DNA of 64,000 nucleotides from Maratus speciosus (Eukaryota > Arthropoda > Arachnida > Araneae > Salticidae). Location of the stretch: the NCBI GenBank assembly GCA_963932465.1, contig OZ010795.1, positions 473,794,806 through 473,858,805 on the forward strand, given 5' to 3'. The position numbers and the translations under genes are program-made. Of this stretch, positions 23,425-37,200 are shown one piece after another; the stretch's first letter is position 1, and every line of letters starts with the position of its first letter. The notes beneath the pieces are model-generated. The model did no database searches. It was not told the origin of the DNA and saw only the letters and a program-made list of their open reading frames with translations.

Positions 23425-24181
23425 GGGGTCTCAGGACTCTTAAAGCTTTAAAATTTTCGAAATTTTAGTTTTTTTAGATGTTAAACTCCTATTTTTTCTG
23501 AGCATTTTGATGTAATTGTTTCCTTGAAATTCCTATTAGAACTGAAGTTATGGCTTTTACATTTATACACGTTCAATAGCTGAAGTGTCGTTTCGGAAAC
23601 TTTGAAGCCAATTTTCTCCAAATGACGTTTTTGGGCATGACGCGCACGATATCTCAAAAACTTATGAATATTTTTTCATGAAATTTTCAAAACATATGTT
23701 TCATGTTAGGCTGTATAAACGGAATCTAAAATTTCTTTTTTATTGTTCAAAACAATATTTTTTTAGGTGATTATACTGTTGAAATTTTCTTAATTTTGCA
23801 TTAGTTAAATACAACTTTGTATTAAAAATATAAAAAAGCTTTCAATACAAATTTATTGCGGTTCAGTGTAATTATTATAATCTGAAGTATACGTAGGCGC
23901 CAAAATTTTCATTCTAGTTGTAATACTTATTTTGTAATCGTGCGCGTAAGGTATTATGCCGATTTTTTGCTCGTCAAATGTTTCTCGTCAACAGTTTGGA
24001 GCCCCTTGTAAATGCTAATTCTGCATCTTATAATTTTTTAAGTATATGAAATGAAAGAACATACTTATATATTTTATTCCAATTAAAATTGTGTCTTAAA
24101 ATCAAATACATTTTAAGATATTAAATGTTGAAAATGGTCTTTTTTTTTCTTTTTTTCCAATTTTAAGAGTCTTGAGACCCC
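23425..24181. mobile_element. 757-bp piggyBac-like MITE
   Basis: Termini GGGGTCTCAGGACTCTTAAA and TTTAAGAGTCTTGAGACCCC are inverted repeats with one mismatch, flanked by TTAA at 23421-23424 and 24182-24185. AT-rich and non-coding. Confidence 0.82.
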
Positions 24182-24484
24182 TTAACAAATATTTCAATAT
24201 AAAATAAAGAGGGTGATAAAAAGTGCCTTACACATGTGGCAAGCCTTGACCCATTATTTTCTCATGATTGAAATCAATCATTTTTTCAAGTTTCTTATAG
24301 TTTACACTTATGTCGCAATTTCTTTTTGATAACTGATTGTATAAAGAATTAAATGATGTATGAAACTTTATTCTAGGTTCAATATTTAAAAAATAAAAAA
24401 TCATTTTGTAAAAAATAGGTCAATCCTCCCCAGTCTCCCCTATACTTAATTAGCAAAAGCCTACTTTTTTTACGTTAAAAACAC
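24182..24484. other. AT-rich DNA with a pogo-like terminus
   Basis: Only CCCCAGTCTCCCCTA (24428-24442) stands out. It matches the outer end of the pogo-like element at 3813 (complement TAGGGGAGAC). No left partner was found, so it may be a truncated copy. Confidence 0.35.
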
Positions 24485-24821
24485 AAGGTGTCCATAAAAG
24501 AATGTCCCAGTTATAAATTTTAATAATATCAACTGTCTGTAAGCGGTGTAGAGTGTTGTTTCAAGCTCACAAATAAAGAGTAACTCAAACAGTTTTAGAT
24601 AAGCGCAATGCGCAAGTAGTGCTTTGTTATTGACTCGCTTGCAGTGCCACATACGCAACACGGCGACTCCTGAGCGTAAAGCGTTTTGTGTTCTGTAATT
24701 TTCTAAGAGTGAATCGATAAATTTAGTTTAACGTTCTTTTCGTTTTAAGCTTAATTGTGATTCCCTATGTGGTCCCACTACAAGAGAATGCAACGATAAT
24801 GGAAAAGGGCACATGTTTATA
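24485..24821 (+). pseudogene. Decayed 5' end of a DUF4817-type transposon
   Basis: It begins with AAGGTGTCCATAAAAGAATG. From 24664 the frame reads ATPERKAFCVL, a stop, FSKSESINLV, a stop, then RSFRFKLNCDSLCGP. This is the N-terminal helix-turn-helix signature of DUF4817 proteins (normally Ala-Thr-x-x-x-Lys-Ala-Phe-Cys-Val-Leu ... Phe ... Cys-Asp), found on arthropod transposons. Two in-frame stops and loss of everything downstream make it dead. It ends directly upstream of the sushi gene's presumed 5' region. Confidence 0.6.
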
Positions 24822-25141
24822 AATGCCCCCCCCCCCCCCTTCCTGAGACGACTTTCTTTTGTTGTTGTGTGTGTTTCTGCGAAATCTTTGAAGAACAATT
24901 AAAAAGGTCACAATCACAACTGACCACAAAGTCTCTGGATAAAAATACCCAGAGAATTTACGCCTCTGGTCGCAGTGTTTGGTCTATACGCAACCTGACA
25001 GGAAGGAAATGGGATTGCTTTTGTATTTTATCGGTCAGTAGTAGAAGTTGTAAAAATTCCGATAGTGAAACAAGAAAGTCCAACTTCCCAGTTGCAGATG
25101 CAATCATCTTTAAATACAGATTTTCATATTACATACACAAA
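24822..25141 (+). other. Presumed 5' flank and 5' UTR of the sushi gene
   Basis: This stretch lies between the DUF4817 transposon remnant and the start codon. It contains a C-tract (about 24825-24839), a GT-rich run near 24860 and a more balanced base composition than its surroundings, as a 5' UTR or promoter might have. A TTTAAATA at about 25110 is too close to the ATG to serve as its TATA box. The transcription start cannot be fixed, and a further non-coding exon upstream is possible. Confidence 0.3.
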
Positions 25142-25205
25142 ATGGCGTTTGTGTGTCTGATTTTAGGTGCTCTATTTTCAAGTTCAAATGCAGCTGAAAT
25201 TGAAT
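25142..25205 (+). CDS. Exon 1: start codon and signal peptide
   Basis: The ATG at 25142 opens a typical signal peptide, [18 protein letters not shown], with likely cleavage after an Ala near residue 17 or 18. The reading frame is open further upstream to 24869, but only this Met gives a hydrophobic secretory leader followed directly by the mature domain, so I chose it. The donor GTAAGT begins at 25206. The exon ends one base into codon 22 (phase 1), and that T joins the TG of exon 2 to make Leu. Confidence 0.85.
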
Positions 25206-28200
25206 GTAAGTTAAGGTTGTTTTATATTTAAATATTGATTATTTCTCATTGATATACATACAGTATGAGATTTTAGATAATTTTGGTTAGTACTAATCGG
25301 ATGAAAATTAAATATATATATATTAACAAGGGACTTATAAATTATATTCACAACAATAAAGTTATTGAATTACATTAAAACTAATCAAGTTTTTTTTTTC
25401 TCCTTGAAACAAAATTGACTTATTTGTTCACACGAAATAGGTTTATATATTATCATATACAGGGTGTCCGGTCACAACGGTGTCCAATGGCTAATTCCTA
25501 AACCGTTAGTCATAGACATATAGTTCCAATTACAAAAATGTTTTAAATCAGGTAAAGAAACATTTTAAAAGCGATTTGGGTCAATAAACACATTTCTTAA
25601 AAAATTACGAAATTTAAATTTTTATACGGTCCCCCGATCCTATAAGTTATATCTAGTATTTTTTTCCTATTACACTGACAAGTAAGACAAAAAAAGTCCC
25701 ATTCATATAATGCTAAAATTGAGCGAATTATGAAACTTTAAAAATGCATGACTTATGCCACTTTTCTACTCTGAAAACAAATGAGTTCGGCTTGGCTTTG
25801 AGGGATCATATACCAAGTGTTTAAAGTATTCGAAGATCTTACTTCATGTGCATCTGTGCTTTGAAATAAAAACCTACAAGTATTATGATTAAGTCTCAAA
25901 TTGGCTAAAATAACATATGTTTTATTTTGTCAGGATTTGAGACTGTTTCGCTTATGATTTCTTTTAACAAAAATTATGTTTTTTTATATGTTTTTATGTT
26001 ACTTCAACAATCGTATGTATGTTTTTCCAGTTCAAAATTTGTACTCGAACTTTAACCCACTTTTAAATATCCGATCGAGATTGCATTTTGCATACTGGCG
26101 CAAATCCGATAACAATCTAATATTATTAAGATTTTCGGTGGTTACCATTCATACTTATTTTACAGGATAACACAAAAAATTTCGGATAGATTTTTGCCAA
26201 GGAGTTTAAGAAAAAGCTTTACATTAGATAATACAAGACTGCGATTGTTGGGTGTTTTAACTTTTATGTATTTTTTAGCACTGAATCCAAAAATTACCTT
26301 AATTTTTAACCATCATGTCAGGATATTTCGCAAATCATAAATTTTCAAATTTAAAGAATAACAAAAATCGAATACTATAAAGTAGAGGAGATGGTTATGT
26401 TTTTTAACTTTTGATAATTGATTTTTACGCACTTTTTAGCACTGAATCTGAAAATGACCTTCATTTTTAACCATCACGTTAGAATTTTTTTGCAAATCGC
26501 AAATGTGTAAGTTAAAATATAGCGAGAATCTCTTACTATAAAACATATGTAAAACCTTTTTTATTTTATTTTATTTTATTTTATTTGATTAAAAAATTTA
26601 TTCAGTGGTTTTGCTTATCCTGGGATTCTTACAGCTAAACAGCTGAGTGGTTCGATGAGATGGGGGAGGAAATTCAATTTTAACATTTAACTTCTTAACT
26701 TTGAAATTTGCAATTTGCGAAAAATCCTGAAGTGATAGTTAAAAATGAAGGTCAATTTCGGATTCAGCGGTACAGAAGATATAAGAATAAATTATCAAAA
26801 GCTAAAAAACATGACATAACCCACCTTTTGCAGGCTTGTGCAAACTAATAATATTTTAAAATACGTATCATTTTGTAAAGAATTGAGGCTTAGAATCATT
26901 TAGAATCATTTTATTTAACAAAAATTCTGTTTTTTCTTTCTTCTTAAATGTTTATTACAAATTGTATATTTTCCATTAATATGCCAGAATGATAAAAGAT
27001 TTCAAATTTATATTGCAATGTTAATTTTACTCACAAACATTTTTTATAGCTGGCGAGATTATATTTCGTCTAAATTTGTGAATGACCACCAATTTGCAGA
27101 AAAAAATATGCTCCAACTTTAAACAGCTATTACTCGGTCAATTTTAATCGTAGAATAACGGGACTTTTTTTGTATTACTTTTCAGTGTATAAGGAAAATT
27201 TCACTAAATATAACTTATAGGACCGGGGGACCGTATAAAAATTTAAATTTCGTAATTTTTTAAGAAATGATTTATTGACCCAAATCGCTTTTAAAATATT
27301 TCTTTGCCTGATTTAAAACATTTTTGTAATTGGAACTATATGTCTATGACTAACGGTTTAGGAATTAGCCATTGGACACCGTTGAGACCGGACACCCTGT
27401 ATATATGTAACTCATAAAGTTTTAAAATAAAATTACTCAAACAAAATTGAATATATATATATGTGCAAATCCATTTGGTGCCTGGTACGAAAAAACTTGT
27501 TGCACACAGTCAATGCATCAGTAATAATGAAAGAAGGCGCCGATGAAGGCTGCCTGCTCCTTGCTCCTACTGTAATCGATGGCTCTTGGTGCGGAGGCAC
27601 CACTCGACCATCCTCGTTGCGGCTCTATTTAAATTATAAGAGCTACTTAACCTTTTGTAACACCGCGTTGCATATCTGCAGCATACTCAAAAGCCAATGT
27701 TACTTATACAATGGGCTTTAAAAGAAGTTCTTATTTACTGCTGCTACCTCCCAACACACCACTTAATATAAATTGCCCATAGAATTATCAACAGACAATG
27801 ATACTGAGTTGATTTTTCATGCCAAAGTTTTATTTGTCATTTGAGCAGTTTTGCGTCGTTATTGCTAAAATTAACTTCCTAAATTTTGTTAAATTTAAAA
27901 GACTAGAGACATACAAAAATAGATTTTTTTACAAAGCTAAGTTCGTATACTTTGCAATTTCATATTAGGATATTGACGATATTCATGAGAAGTGTGTAAT
28001 TTTCTGTTTATTGCAGATGTGAAGCAAATACCTTTTAGCCTTTTTTTTTTTTTTTTTTACATGCTTAAAGTTACACCTAAGTAAATATCTTTTAAATCGG
28101 AGTTGTTGAGTCACAAAGGGTTAAACTTTTTATTATGTCAGGGATCTGTTTAGGAAAGTTTTAGGTTCTTTAAAGGACCCTTCACAAAACTTTTCATCCC

Positions 28201-31200
28201 AAAACAGGACCTTTCAAAAAACTTTTCATTCTAAAACAGGACCCTTCACAAAATTCTTTGTCTTATAAATATACCTTTTACAGATTTTTCCCCAACTTTA
28301 AATTGAATCGTTTACAAATTGAATCATTTAAAAATAAAATCTAACTTATAAAATAACAGCTGATCTCGTCAAATAACATATTACTTAGCTTTTTTGTATA
28401 TGAGATAGAACCTGAATATAAACGATAATTTCAAATTCAAAAAATTATGACTAGAATTATCACAAATATAAGAAAAACTTCACAATTTCACAAAAACAGA
28501 ACCCTATGAGAAAAATCTTGACAAACCCCTGTATGTGCTTTCTTTTATGCTCTTTTTGAGCTGAAAGGTAGTTTTAAGACTACGGTTTTTAAACTTTATA
28601 ATTTGAGAGATCTCTATCGTTAAGAGGCTACTTCAGTCACGGGAAGAAAGGAAAACTCTAATGTTAAGTCTATGGGGGCGTTATTTTCAAATTTCTCCCT
28701 TTGATTTTAATATTTTTGAATAATTCTTTTTTTGCATAGGATAGCTGAAGACGATCTAAAACCGGGTTAGTTTTTACTTTATCGATTTTGGTTATAGTTT
28801 ATATATATATATATATATATATAACGATAGTTCCAATATCACAAACGGTACCAACCGGTTCCGAAAGTGAAAGTATATATATATTTTTTTTTAATTTAAA
28901 ACCAAAACTGAAAAAGTAAAAACTAGCACGGTTGTTATATCGTCCTCAGCTATCCTATGCAAAAAAATCATTCGAACTAGAAAATAGGAATTCTGCTTTT
29001 TCAGAATTTAGTGTCGCTTTCGATGAAAAGAAAAGATATATATATATAAATATTGATAGTATAAAACATAATTCAAATTGAAGACATAAAACACGCGCTT
29101 TTATTTTATATAAAATGACGTCATTCGCATCTGCTTTAGTGTTCCATATTTACGATCGAGTTTAAACAACATCTACAGAAAAGTGTTCATAGGACGTCGC
29201 TATCGCAGAATAATACACAAATCCAGCACAAAAGCGATGTCGTCATTCAAGAAACTCGACAAAAAAAAGGGATCTAATTATTCAAATGTTTGTAATGTTA
29301 ATATGGATACATAAAATTAAATATAATTTAAAATAGCTGCATGTTTTATCAGAAATCAGAAATTTATATATTTTCAATATAGCACGCATTTTAATAACAA
29401 TTTTTTCAGTTTTTATGGGAAAATAGCAACCGAAAGATATAATAATCTACTATTTTTCCTTTACTTTCTACAGAAATGGAGTACTTCAGTTACCAAAATT
29501 AAAAAATGGTGCTAAAAACAACAAAAAAATTAAAATCTCAAAAATAAATTGAGATGCAGTTTTCAAACAAATTGCATTTAAAAGTACTTTTTTTCCTTAT
29601 ACGACGGTATAAAAAGTGACAATGTGCGATGCTTAGAAGTTTAAAAAATTGCAACAGAAATTATCAGTATTTAACAGTACAATGATACATCTGCTTTATT
29701 TTACGACTGGCATATGTAACAGAACGTTATTTTTTAGAGATCACACTTTAATTGCTGGCCGAAAGATATAGCATATCGGGGGCTAAAATATGAAAATCCA
29801 AGCGAAAAAATTTAAATTAATGCCCTCATAGGATTAACATTAGCGTTCTCCTTTCTTCGCGTGGCTGAAGTAGCCTGTTAATCACTAGTGTGATTTGTGT
29901 AAAGTAAACCAGTGTTCCTAAATTTTTGCCATTTTGCCACCACTATTTTAAAACGGTACCTTTATTGTAAACTTCTATTGTAGATATTAAAGTAATCTAC
30001 CACTAATATTTTTGATTTGAAATAGTGATAGTAAATGTAGACAATTTTGCGAACTCTTGGAACCCTGGGTAAACTTTATCTTGTGAATCAATCACGAGTG
30101 TGACTCGTGGTAAGTAAAATATACCTTGTGAATGAAGCACGAGTCCGACTCATAGTAAATAAAATATATCTTGTGAATCAATCGCGAGCATGACTCGAGA
30201 TTAATCTACAGTAGTTTTCGAATTATGATTTAAAAAGTTGGTTGGTTGGTTGGCACGTACTGAGACATATGTTACTACCCGAGGGAGGCTTTTGTCTCGA
30301 AAATCCAGCGTTAGGAAAAGCAAGAAAAATCCAAACATTTAAAAAGGTTAAAATGATGGTTTAAGGAGCCATCTATGATGAGCTGACAAACATAATTTGA
30401 AATATATTATATTTTGCTCATTTCATTGTGAAACATTTGGGCTGGCAATAGTCGAAACATATTAAGCGAGTGAATTGGCCATATTGGCAAGAAATAATAT
30501 ATTAATAGAAGTAACATAGTCATTCTGTAGCATTTCAACTATCGAGTATCGAACTTCGATTTGGATACAGCCCCTAACATGTGCTCATTTTAAAATAATT
30601 AATTTATCTGAAAATAATCGTGCGAATTTCATGAAAGTTTGTTTTTAGGCTGATTGAATAGGTAGAATATGTTTATGGTGTCAAATTTGGGTAATGCCAT
30701 TGAAAGAAACAAAGTTTGGGTTCGTTTTGAATTGTAGATGTCCCCGTACACGAATTTTATATACATCATTTAAAAGTAGACTTTATTTCCAATCGTTCGG
30801 TACCAGTAACTTTCTTCAACAATAATTTGTTGCAGCATTAGTAGGGGTGTTTACTTTTAGGTAGCTTTCATTACAAAAAAGCTACCTATTGCAGCCGTTC
30901 GGAGGAAAGCGATTTCAAAAAATTTTGGTATATTTTCATCGATCATGACACCCAGACCCCGAAACCACCCTCCGTTCAAAATTTATATATATATATATAT
31001 ATATATATCTGACATATGTCACACTGTAACTCTAGTAATTATGAACCGATTTCGATGTAATTCGGTGTGTACATAGTACATACCAATGTCTCGACCGAGT
31101 TCGTTGGCCAGCTTCATCCGCCGTTTTGTTTCAAAATGGCGGCCATTTAAAAATTTTTAAAAAATTTAAAATTTGAAATGTGGTACCAAAAAATTAAAAA

Positions 31201-34200
31201 TGGAAAAATATTATTTTTTTATGTATTTGACCTTTATACAAAGATTCCGGAGCAGTTTTTGTTTCGTCTATATCTTAAAAAATGGCTGAGTTATAGCATT
31301 TTGAATTTCTAGCGTGGCTGACATTTTGAAACGTCCTGAATTTTGTCACACGATACAAGGCGTATTTATGAACCGATTTCGATATAATTCGGTGTGTATA
31401 TAGTACATACCAATGTCTCGACCGAGTTCGTTGGCCAGCTTCATCCGCCATTTTGTTTGAAAATGGCGGCCATTTAAAATTTTTAAAAAAATTTAAAATT
31501 TGAAATGTGGTACCAAAAAATTGAAAATGGAAAAATATTTTTCTCTTATGTATTTGACCTTTATACAAAGATTTCGGAGCAGTTTTTGTTTCGTCTGTAT
31601 CTTAAAAAATGGCTGAGTTGCAGCATTTTGAATTTCTAGCGCGGCTGACATTTTGAAACGTCCTGAATTTTGTCACGCGATAAAAGGCGTATTTATGAAC
31701 CGATTTGGATGTAACGTCGTTTATACATAGTACATACTAATGTCTCGACCGAGTTCGTTGGCCAGCTTCATCCGCCATCTTGTTTCAAAATGGCGGCCAT
31801 TTAAAAAAAATTAAAAAATTAAAAAATTAAAATGAGATACCAAAAAATTGGAAAATGAAAAAGATTTTTTTTGTATGTATTTGACCTTAATACAAAGCTT
31901 CCGGAACAGTTTTTGTTTTGTCTATATCTAAAAAAATGGCTGAGTAACAGCATTTTGAATTTCTATTGTGGCTGACATTTTAAAACGACCTGATTTTTGT
32001 CACGCGATAACAGGAGTATTTATGAACCGATTTGGATGTAACTTGGTCTGCACATAGTACATACCAATGTCTCGACCGAGTTCGTTGGCCAGCTTCATTC
32101 GCCATCTTGTTTCAAAAGGGTTGCCATTTAAAAAAAATTAATTTAAAATTTAAAATGAGGTATTAAAAATTGGAAAATGAAAAAGATTTTTTTATGTGAT
32201 TGGCCTTGATGCAAAGATTCCGGAGCAGTTTTTGTTTCTGAAAATTTGTTCTTTTGTTTACATCTTAAAAAATAATTGAATTATAGCACTTTGAATTTCT
32301 AGCATGATTAACATTTTGAAACGATCTTGTATTTGTCACGCGATAACACACGAATTCGCCTATTTCGATGTAAGAAGGTATGTGGATAGTATACATCAAT
32401 ATCTCGACCAAGTTCGCTGGCCAGATTCATCAGCCATCTTGTTTCAAAATGGCGGCCATTAAATTAAGAAAAATATATATATTTAAAGTGAGGTGCAAAA
32501 AAATTAGAAATTGAAAAAGGTTTCTTTCTTAAGTATTTGACCTTGATATAAGGATTCAGGAGCATTTTTTGTTTGTATTTATCTTAAAAAATGGCTCAGA
32601 TATAGCAGTTTCGATTTCCATTGTGGGTGACATTTTGAAAAATCTGATTTTTTGCATGCGACAGCACTCGTATATATCAACCGATTCCGATATGAGTGAG
32701 CATGTGCACAGAAATTACTAAGGTCTCGACCAAGTTCACTGGTTAGCCTCATCCACCATGTTGTCTTAAAATGGCAGGCACTTTAAGAAATTGCCGAATT
32801 TGGCAGCCAAATATAAGTTACTTTAAAGAAAAGCAGCTTGGATAACGCTGACTAATTTCGCGAAATTCTCATTCATTATATTGATAAAAATTAGTATTGA
32901 ATCTCCTATATTCGGTTTCCACTAAATTGAGCTTCGTGTGTTTGAATGATATAAGTTGGCTTTTTTAAAAATAAGGAATATGAAAGCTGCCTCTTCCTCC
33001 CGGCACTGGCCGGAAGGACTTTTTTCCCCACGACTGTACAAGGGATGGGGTTAAATAATCACCCTAAGTATACATAACTAATTTAAATAAATAAAACCAC
33101 AATGGATTAATGTGAGTTAATGTCTTTTATACGTAAAGATTGGCTATGTCTCATTTATGTAAAGCATATGATCTTCATTATTTTCATTACCATTAATTTT
33201 ATAAAAATTAAATGCATACATATTAACAAGGAATTAATCCTTAGACAAGCAATTAAAATAGCGAACGTATTTGGATTGTATTAAAACTACTCAAGATTTT
33301 TTTTTATCCCAGAGACAGAATTTAGCAAATTAGCTCAAATCCCACGAAATAGGTCTGTCTATTCATTATCATAAATGATGTAACTGGAAGAGTTAAAAAA
33401 CTAAAGAAACAGAAATGAAAATTGTAAGGCATAATTGAAAGATAAGTACACATTTTAGAAAAAAGTATATTTTTTTTTATAAATAAAAAATATGTAACTA
33501 TTTGCATCTCGGACCGCTATTGTAAATGAATCAACCAATAACTACTTTAAAATCCACAAAATACTATCATTGTGATATTTTCAGTGCTCAGATGCGAACC
33601 GCCTGATTTGCCTTTATACGGAGGCTATGGTCCTAAGAAAACTGATTACATGCCAGGTGACATCATTCATTACTATTGTGAGGTCGATACTTTCATTGGT
33701 GGCAACTTCTACAGAAAATGCTTGGATACGGGAGACTGGAGTTTAGATACACCAGTGTGTGGTAAGTTTAAAAATTAATTTCATGCTTATTAATCCAGTA
33801 ATACGATGTAGAAAATTTACTCGTTTAAAAATCTTAACATTGATAAAATGAAAAAGAAAAGTGCCCAATTAAACTGATGGCATTGAGCTCTCAGGCTATT
33901 CACACCAGGACTTATATTGATAAAATAAAAAAGAAAAGTGCCCAGTTAAACTGATAGCATTGAGCTCGCGGGTTATGTACACCAGAGCTTAATTTCTAAC
34001 AAAAATGTGCGGGAGCTCTAATATTCTGCAGTATTAATAACTGTAGCGTGTCCACTCCCCCCCCCCCCCAACCCGTCACACAAATCTGCCTATTTATATT
34101 TCATACATTATTTGCAAAATTTAAAACTTTTTTTTTTTTCTTTAGCAAAATAAAAACTTTAAATATATCTATCAGCATATGCTTAGCTGTCAAATATTTC

Positions 34201-37200
34201 ACTTTATAGTTATCACTCATTCCGAATAGAAATCTTTGTCTAATTTTAATGTTAATTAGTTGCAGAATTCAGGGATTAAATATGGTAAAGACTATGATTC
34301 GGAAATAGTGTTAACGCAAAAAAGGAATAGTTCGCCAGCTATGCATTTTTATGAAAAAATGAATGAAATTTACAGAAAATAATATTTATATGTTGAAAAA
34401 TTGAACAACGTTTTTCAATTTCCTACATAAAAGGTGCATATCTTTAACTATATTCGATTCCTTTCGCTACCATTTTCACCATCAGAAAGTAGACGTCAGA
34501 TGCCCATGAAGTGCGTTTTTAGAAATTATCTCCGTAAATTTAAAGTACATAAAAAAATCCCTATAAACTTTCAAATTTCCATTTGATAAAACTTTATCAT
34601 CTTCTTAAAAATACTTAAAATTTATGGAGATAATTTTTTAAAACGCACTTCATCGGCATCTGACGTCTACTTTCTGATGGTGAAAACGGTATTTTAATTA
34701 TATTAGGTAATTATATTAGGTGATGAGTTGTCGCGCTTCAAAGTTTTCCCATAGGCTAACATGGGATTTCGCGATCGGGGAGTTTCAGTGCAGCGGAGCG
34801 TTGACAGTCTTTTGTGGTGAGTCCCTGAAAATAAGACTAAATTAAACTAGTTGGATGTGCCAATCCCAAAACTTTCTTCTATCTTATACATCTTAATATT
34901 TCAAAAACTAATTACACATGTTAATACTTCAATATTATTAATTCAATACTATACCAACATCGATTTTCATCTTAAATTTCTGCTTCAGTCAATTAAACGG
35001 ACTAAAAACGAGTTAATATATATCATAATATTTGCTAAAATTATTAGTTTTTCCTTATTCTGCTGTCATCAGCTGTTTGCGAATAGCCGGCTTAGCAGGA
35101 AACGAGTTCCCGTCGCTGCAAAAGCCGCCGATGGACAATAGAACTACGAAAAATCAAGAAAAGTATACAAAAATCGGTATCACACAGCCCCTTTACCACG
35201 CAATATTTCCAAATTCAAGGAGGACCTGTTGGCCAAATCCAAAAACATGCACAAAAAATTTGGTTCAATTGTATGCATAATTTTATACACTTTTCGATTG
35301 TACAATAAAGAAAATGGCACAAACATCGCTATTACAGCGCCCCCTTCTGGCAGATTTTTTTCAAATTCAATTATATGCATAACTTCATACACTTTTCGAT
35401 GGTACAATAATGAAAATGGTACAGATCTCGCAATTATAGCGCCCCCTTCCGGCGGAATTTTTCCAAATTCAGGGAGGACCTTCGTGCCATGAACAAAAAA
35501 AAACACAAAAAATTTGGTTCAATTCTATGCATAACTTAATACACTTTTCGATGGTACAATATTCAAAATGGCACAAAAATCGCTATTACAGCGCCCCCTA
35601 CCGGCGAATTTTTTCCAAATTAAGGAAGGACCAGCTTACCATATCCAAGAACTTAAAACATTTTTTTGGTCCAATTCTATGCATAAATTCATACACTTTT
35701 CGATGGTACAATATTCAAAATCGCACAAAAAACGCTATTACAGCGCCCCCTACCGGCGAAGTTTTTCCAAATTCAGGGAGGACCTGCTTGCCATAGCCAA
35801 AAACTTAAAATAAAAATTTGGTTCAATTCTATGCATAACTTCATACACTTTTGGATGGTACAATATTCAAAATCGCACAAAAATCGCTGTTACAGTGCCC
35901 CCTACCGGCGAATTTTTTCCAAATTCAGGGAGGACCTACTTGCCATATCCGAAAACTTAAAATAAAAATTTGGTTCAATTCTATGCATAACTTCATACAC
36001 TTTTGGATTGTACAATATTCAAAATCGCACAAAAATCGCTGTAACAGCGCCCCCTACAGGCGATTTTTTTCCAAATTCAGGGAGGACCTACTTGCCATAT
36101 TCAAAAACTTAAAATAAAAATTTGGTTCAATTCTATGCATAACTTCATACACTTTTGGATGGTACAATATTCAAAATCGCACAAAATTTTTTTTACAGCG
36201 CCCCCTACCGGCGAATTTTTTCCAAACTCAGGGAGGATGTGCTTGCCATAGCCAGAAACTTAAAATAAACATTTGGTGCAATTCTATGCATAACTTCATA
36301 CACTTTTTGATGGTACAATGGCGACAGACACACGGACACACGGACAGACAGACATTTTCTATAAACATGTTTTTGGGGATCTCTGACCCCTAAAACGTGT
36401 AAGTCCGTCGAAAACCGGAAGTCGAAAAAAAAATCGATTACAATACTTTCTTCTATTGAAGATAGAAGAAAGTAGAAATTACACCGTTGTCGGAAAGATT
36501 TGATGTTTTTATAGGAAAAGGGGAAATTCTGCTTGTTTGCTTTCTATCAGAATAACAATACATGACAATTATATCTACTTACAAATGAAAGTGACTTCGT
36601 AAATGTGCAGAGCAGAGTCTTAAAATGGGTTCCGTTCATGATACAAAAAAAGCCCTATTGCACTGGGCCCCGGATCCTTGTATTTATGAACTCCGGTGAA
36701 TTCCGGCTAATATTTAAATATTTACTAAAAACAGAGAAGTACCGGAGCTGGGCTCCAGCGCAAAATAAGCCCTCATTCACACTAATTGTATATTATACTC
36801 TTATCTCAAAGAATAATGGCCCTCGAAAAATAAATTAAGGGGGGATTAGCAGCCCCCGTTTCCCCCCTTTACATTTAACCAATGAACTTCCAAATCTAAT
36901 CACGGAAGCGCCCAGAATAAACCTGTATACCAAATTTGAAGCAAATCGAATAATTCTCCATGAAAAACACATTTATCTAAATTAAACGGCGGGGGTGGGG
37001 GGGTAGATCTCCGCCCAGTCCTCTTTATACTTAACCAATGAACCCCCAAAACTAATCAGGAAAGCGCCTTATGAAAATGAACCTAGAAAAAAAATTGAAG
37101 CAAATCGGATATTTCTATCAAGAGTTATCACGTTATGTACATACAGAACCTGCGGGCACATTAGCTCTCAGCTCTCAAGCTTTGATAGCCTGTGAGCTAA

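Noticed and set aside
24428..24442. Pogo-like terminal motif suggesting a second full element
   Set aside because: No matching left end within several kb; recorded only as a fragment.
24869..25141. Upstream in-frame extension of exon 1, 91 codons
   Set aside because: The extension is not conserved-looking and would bury the signal peptide; the Met at 25142 gives a normal secretory start.
31275..31568. 97-codon reverse frame
   Set aside because: Lies in the 327-bp tandem array and is not kept in the other units.
35180..36117. Several overlapping open frames of 80-108 codons with similar translations
   Set aside because: They follow the ~150-bp tandem repeat in different frames; no start, splice or codon evidence.
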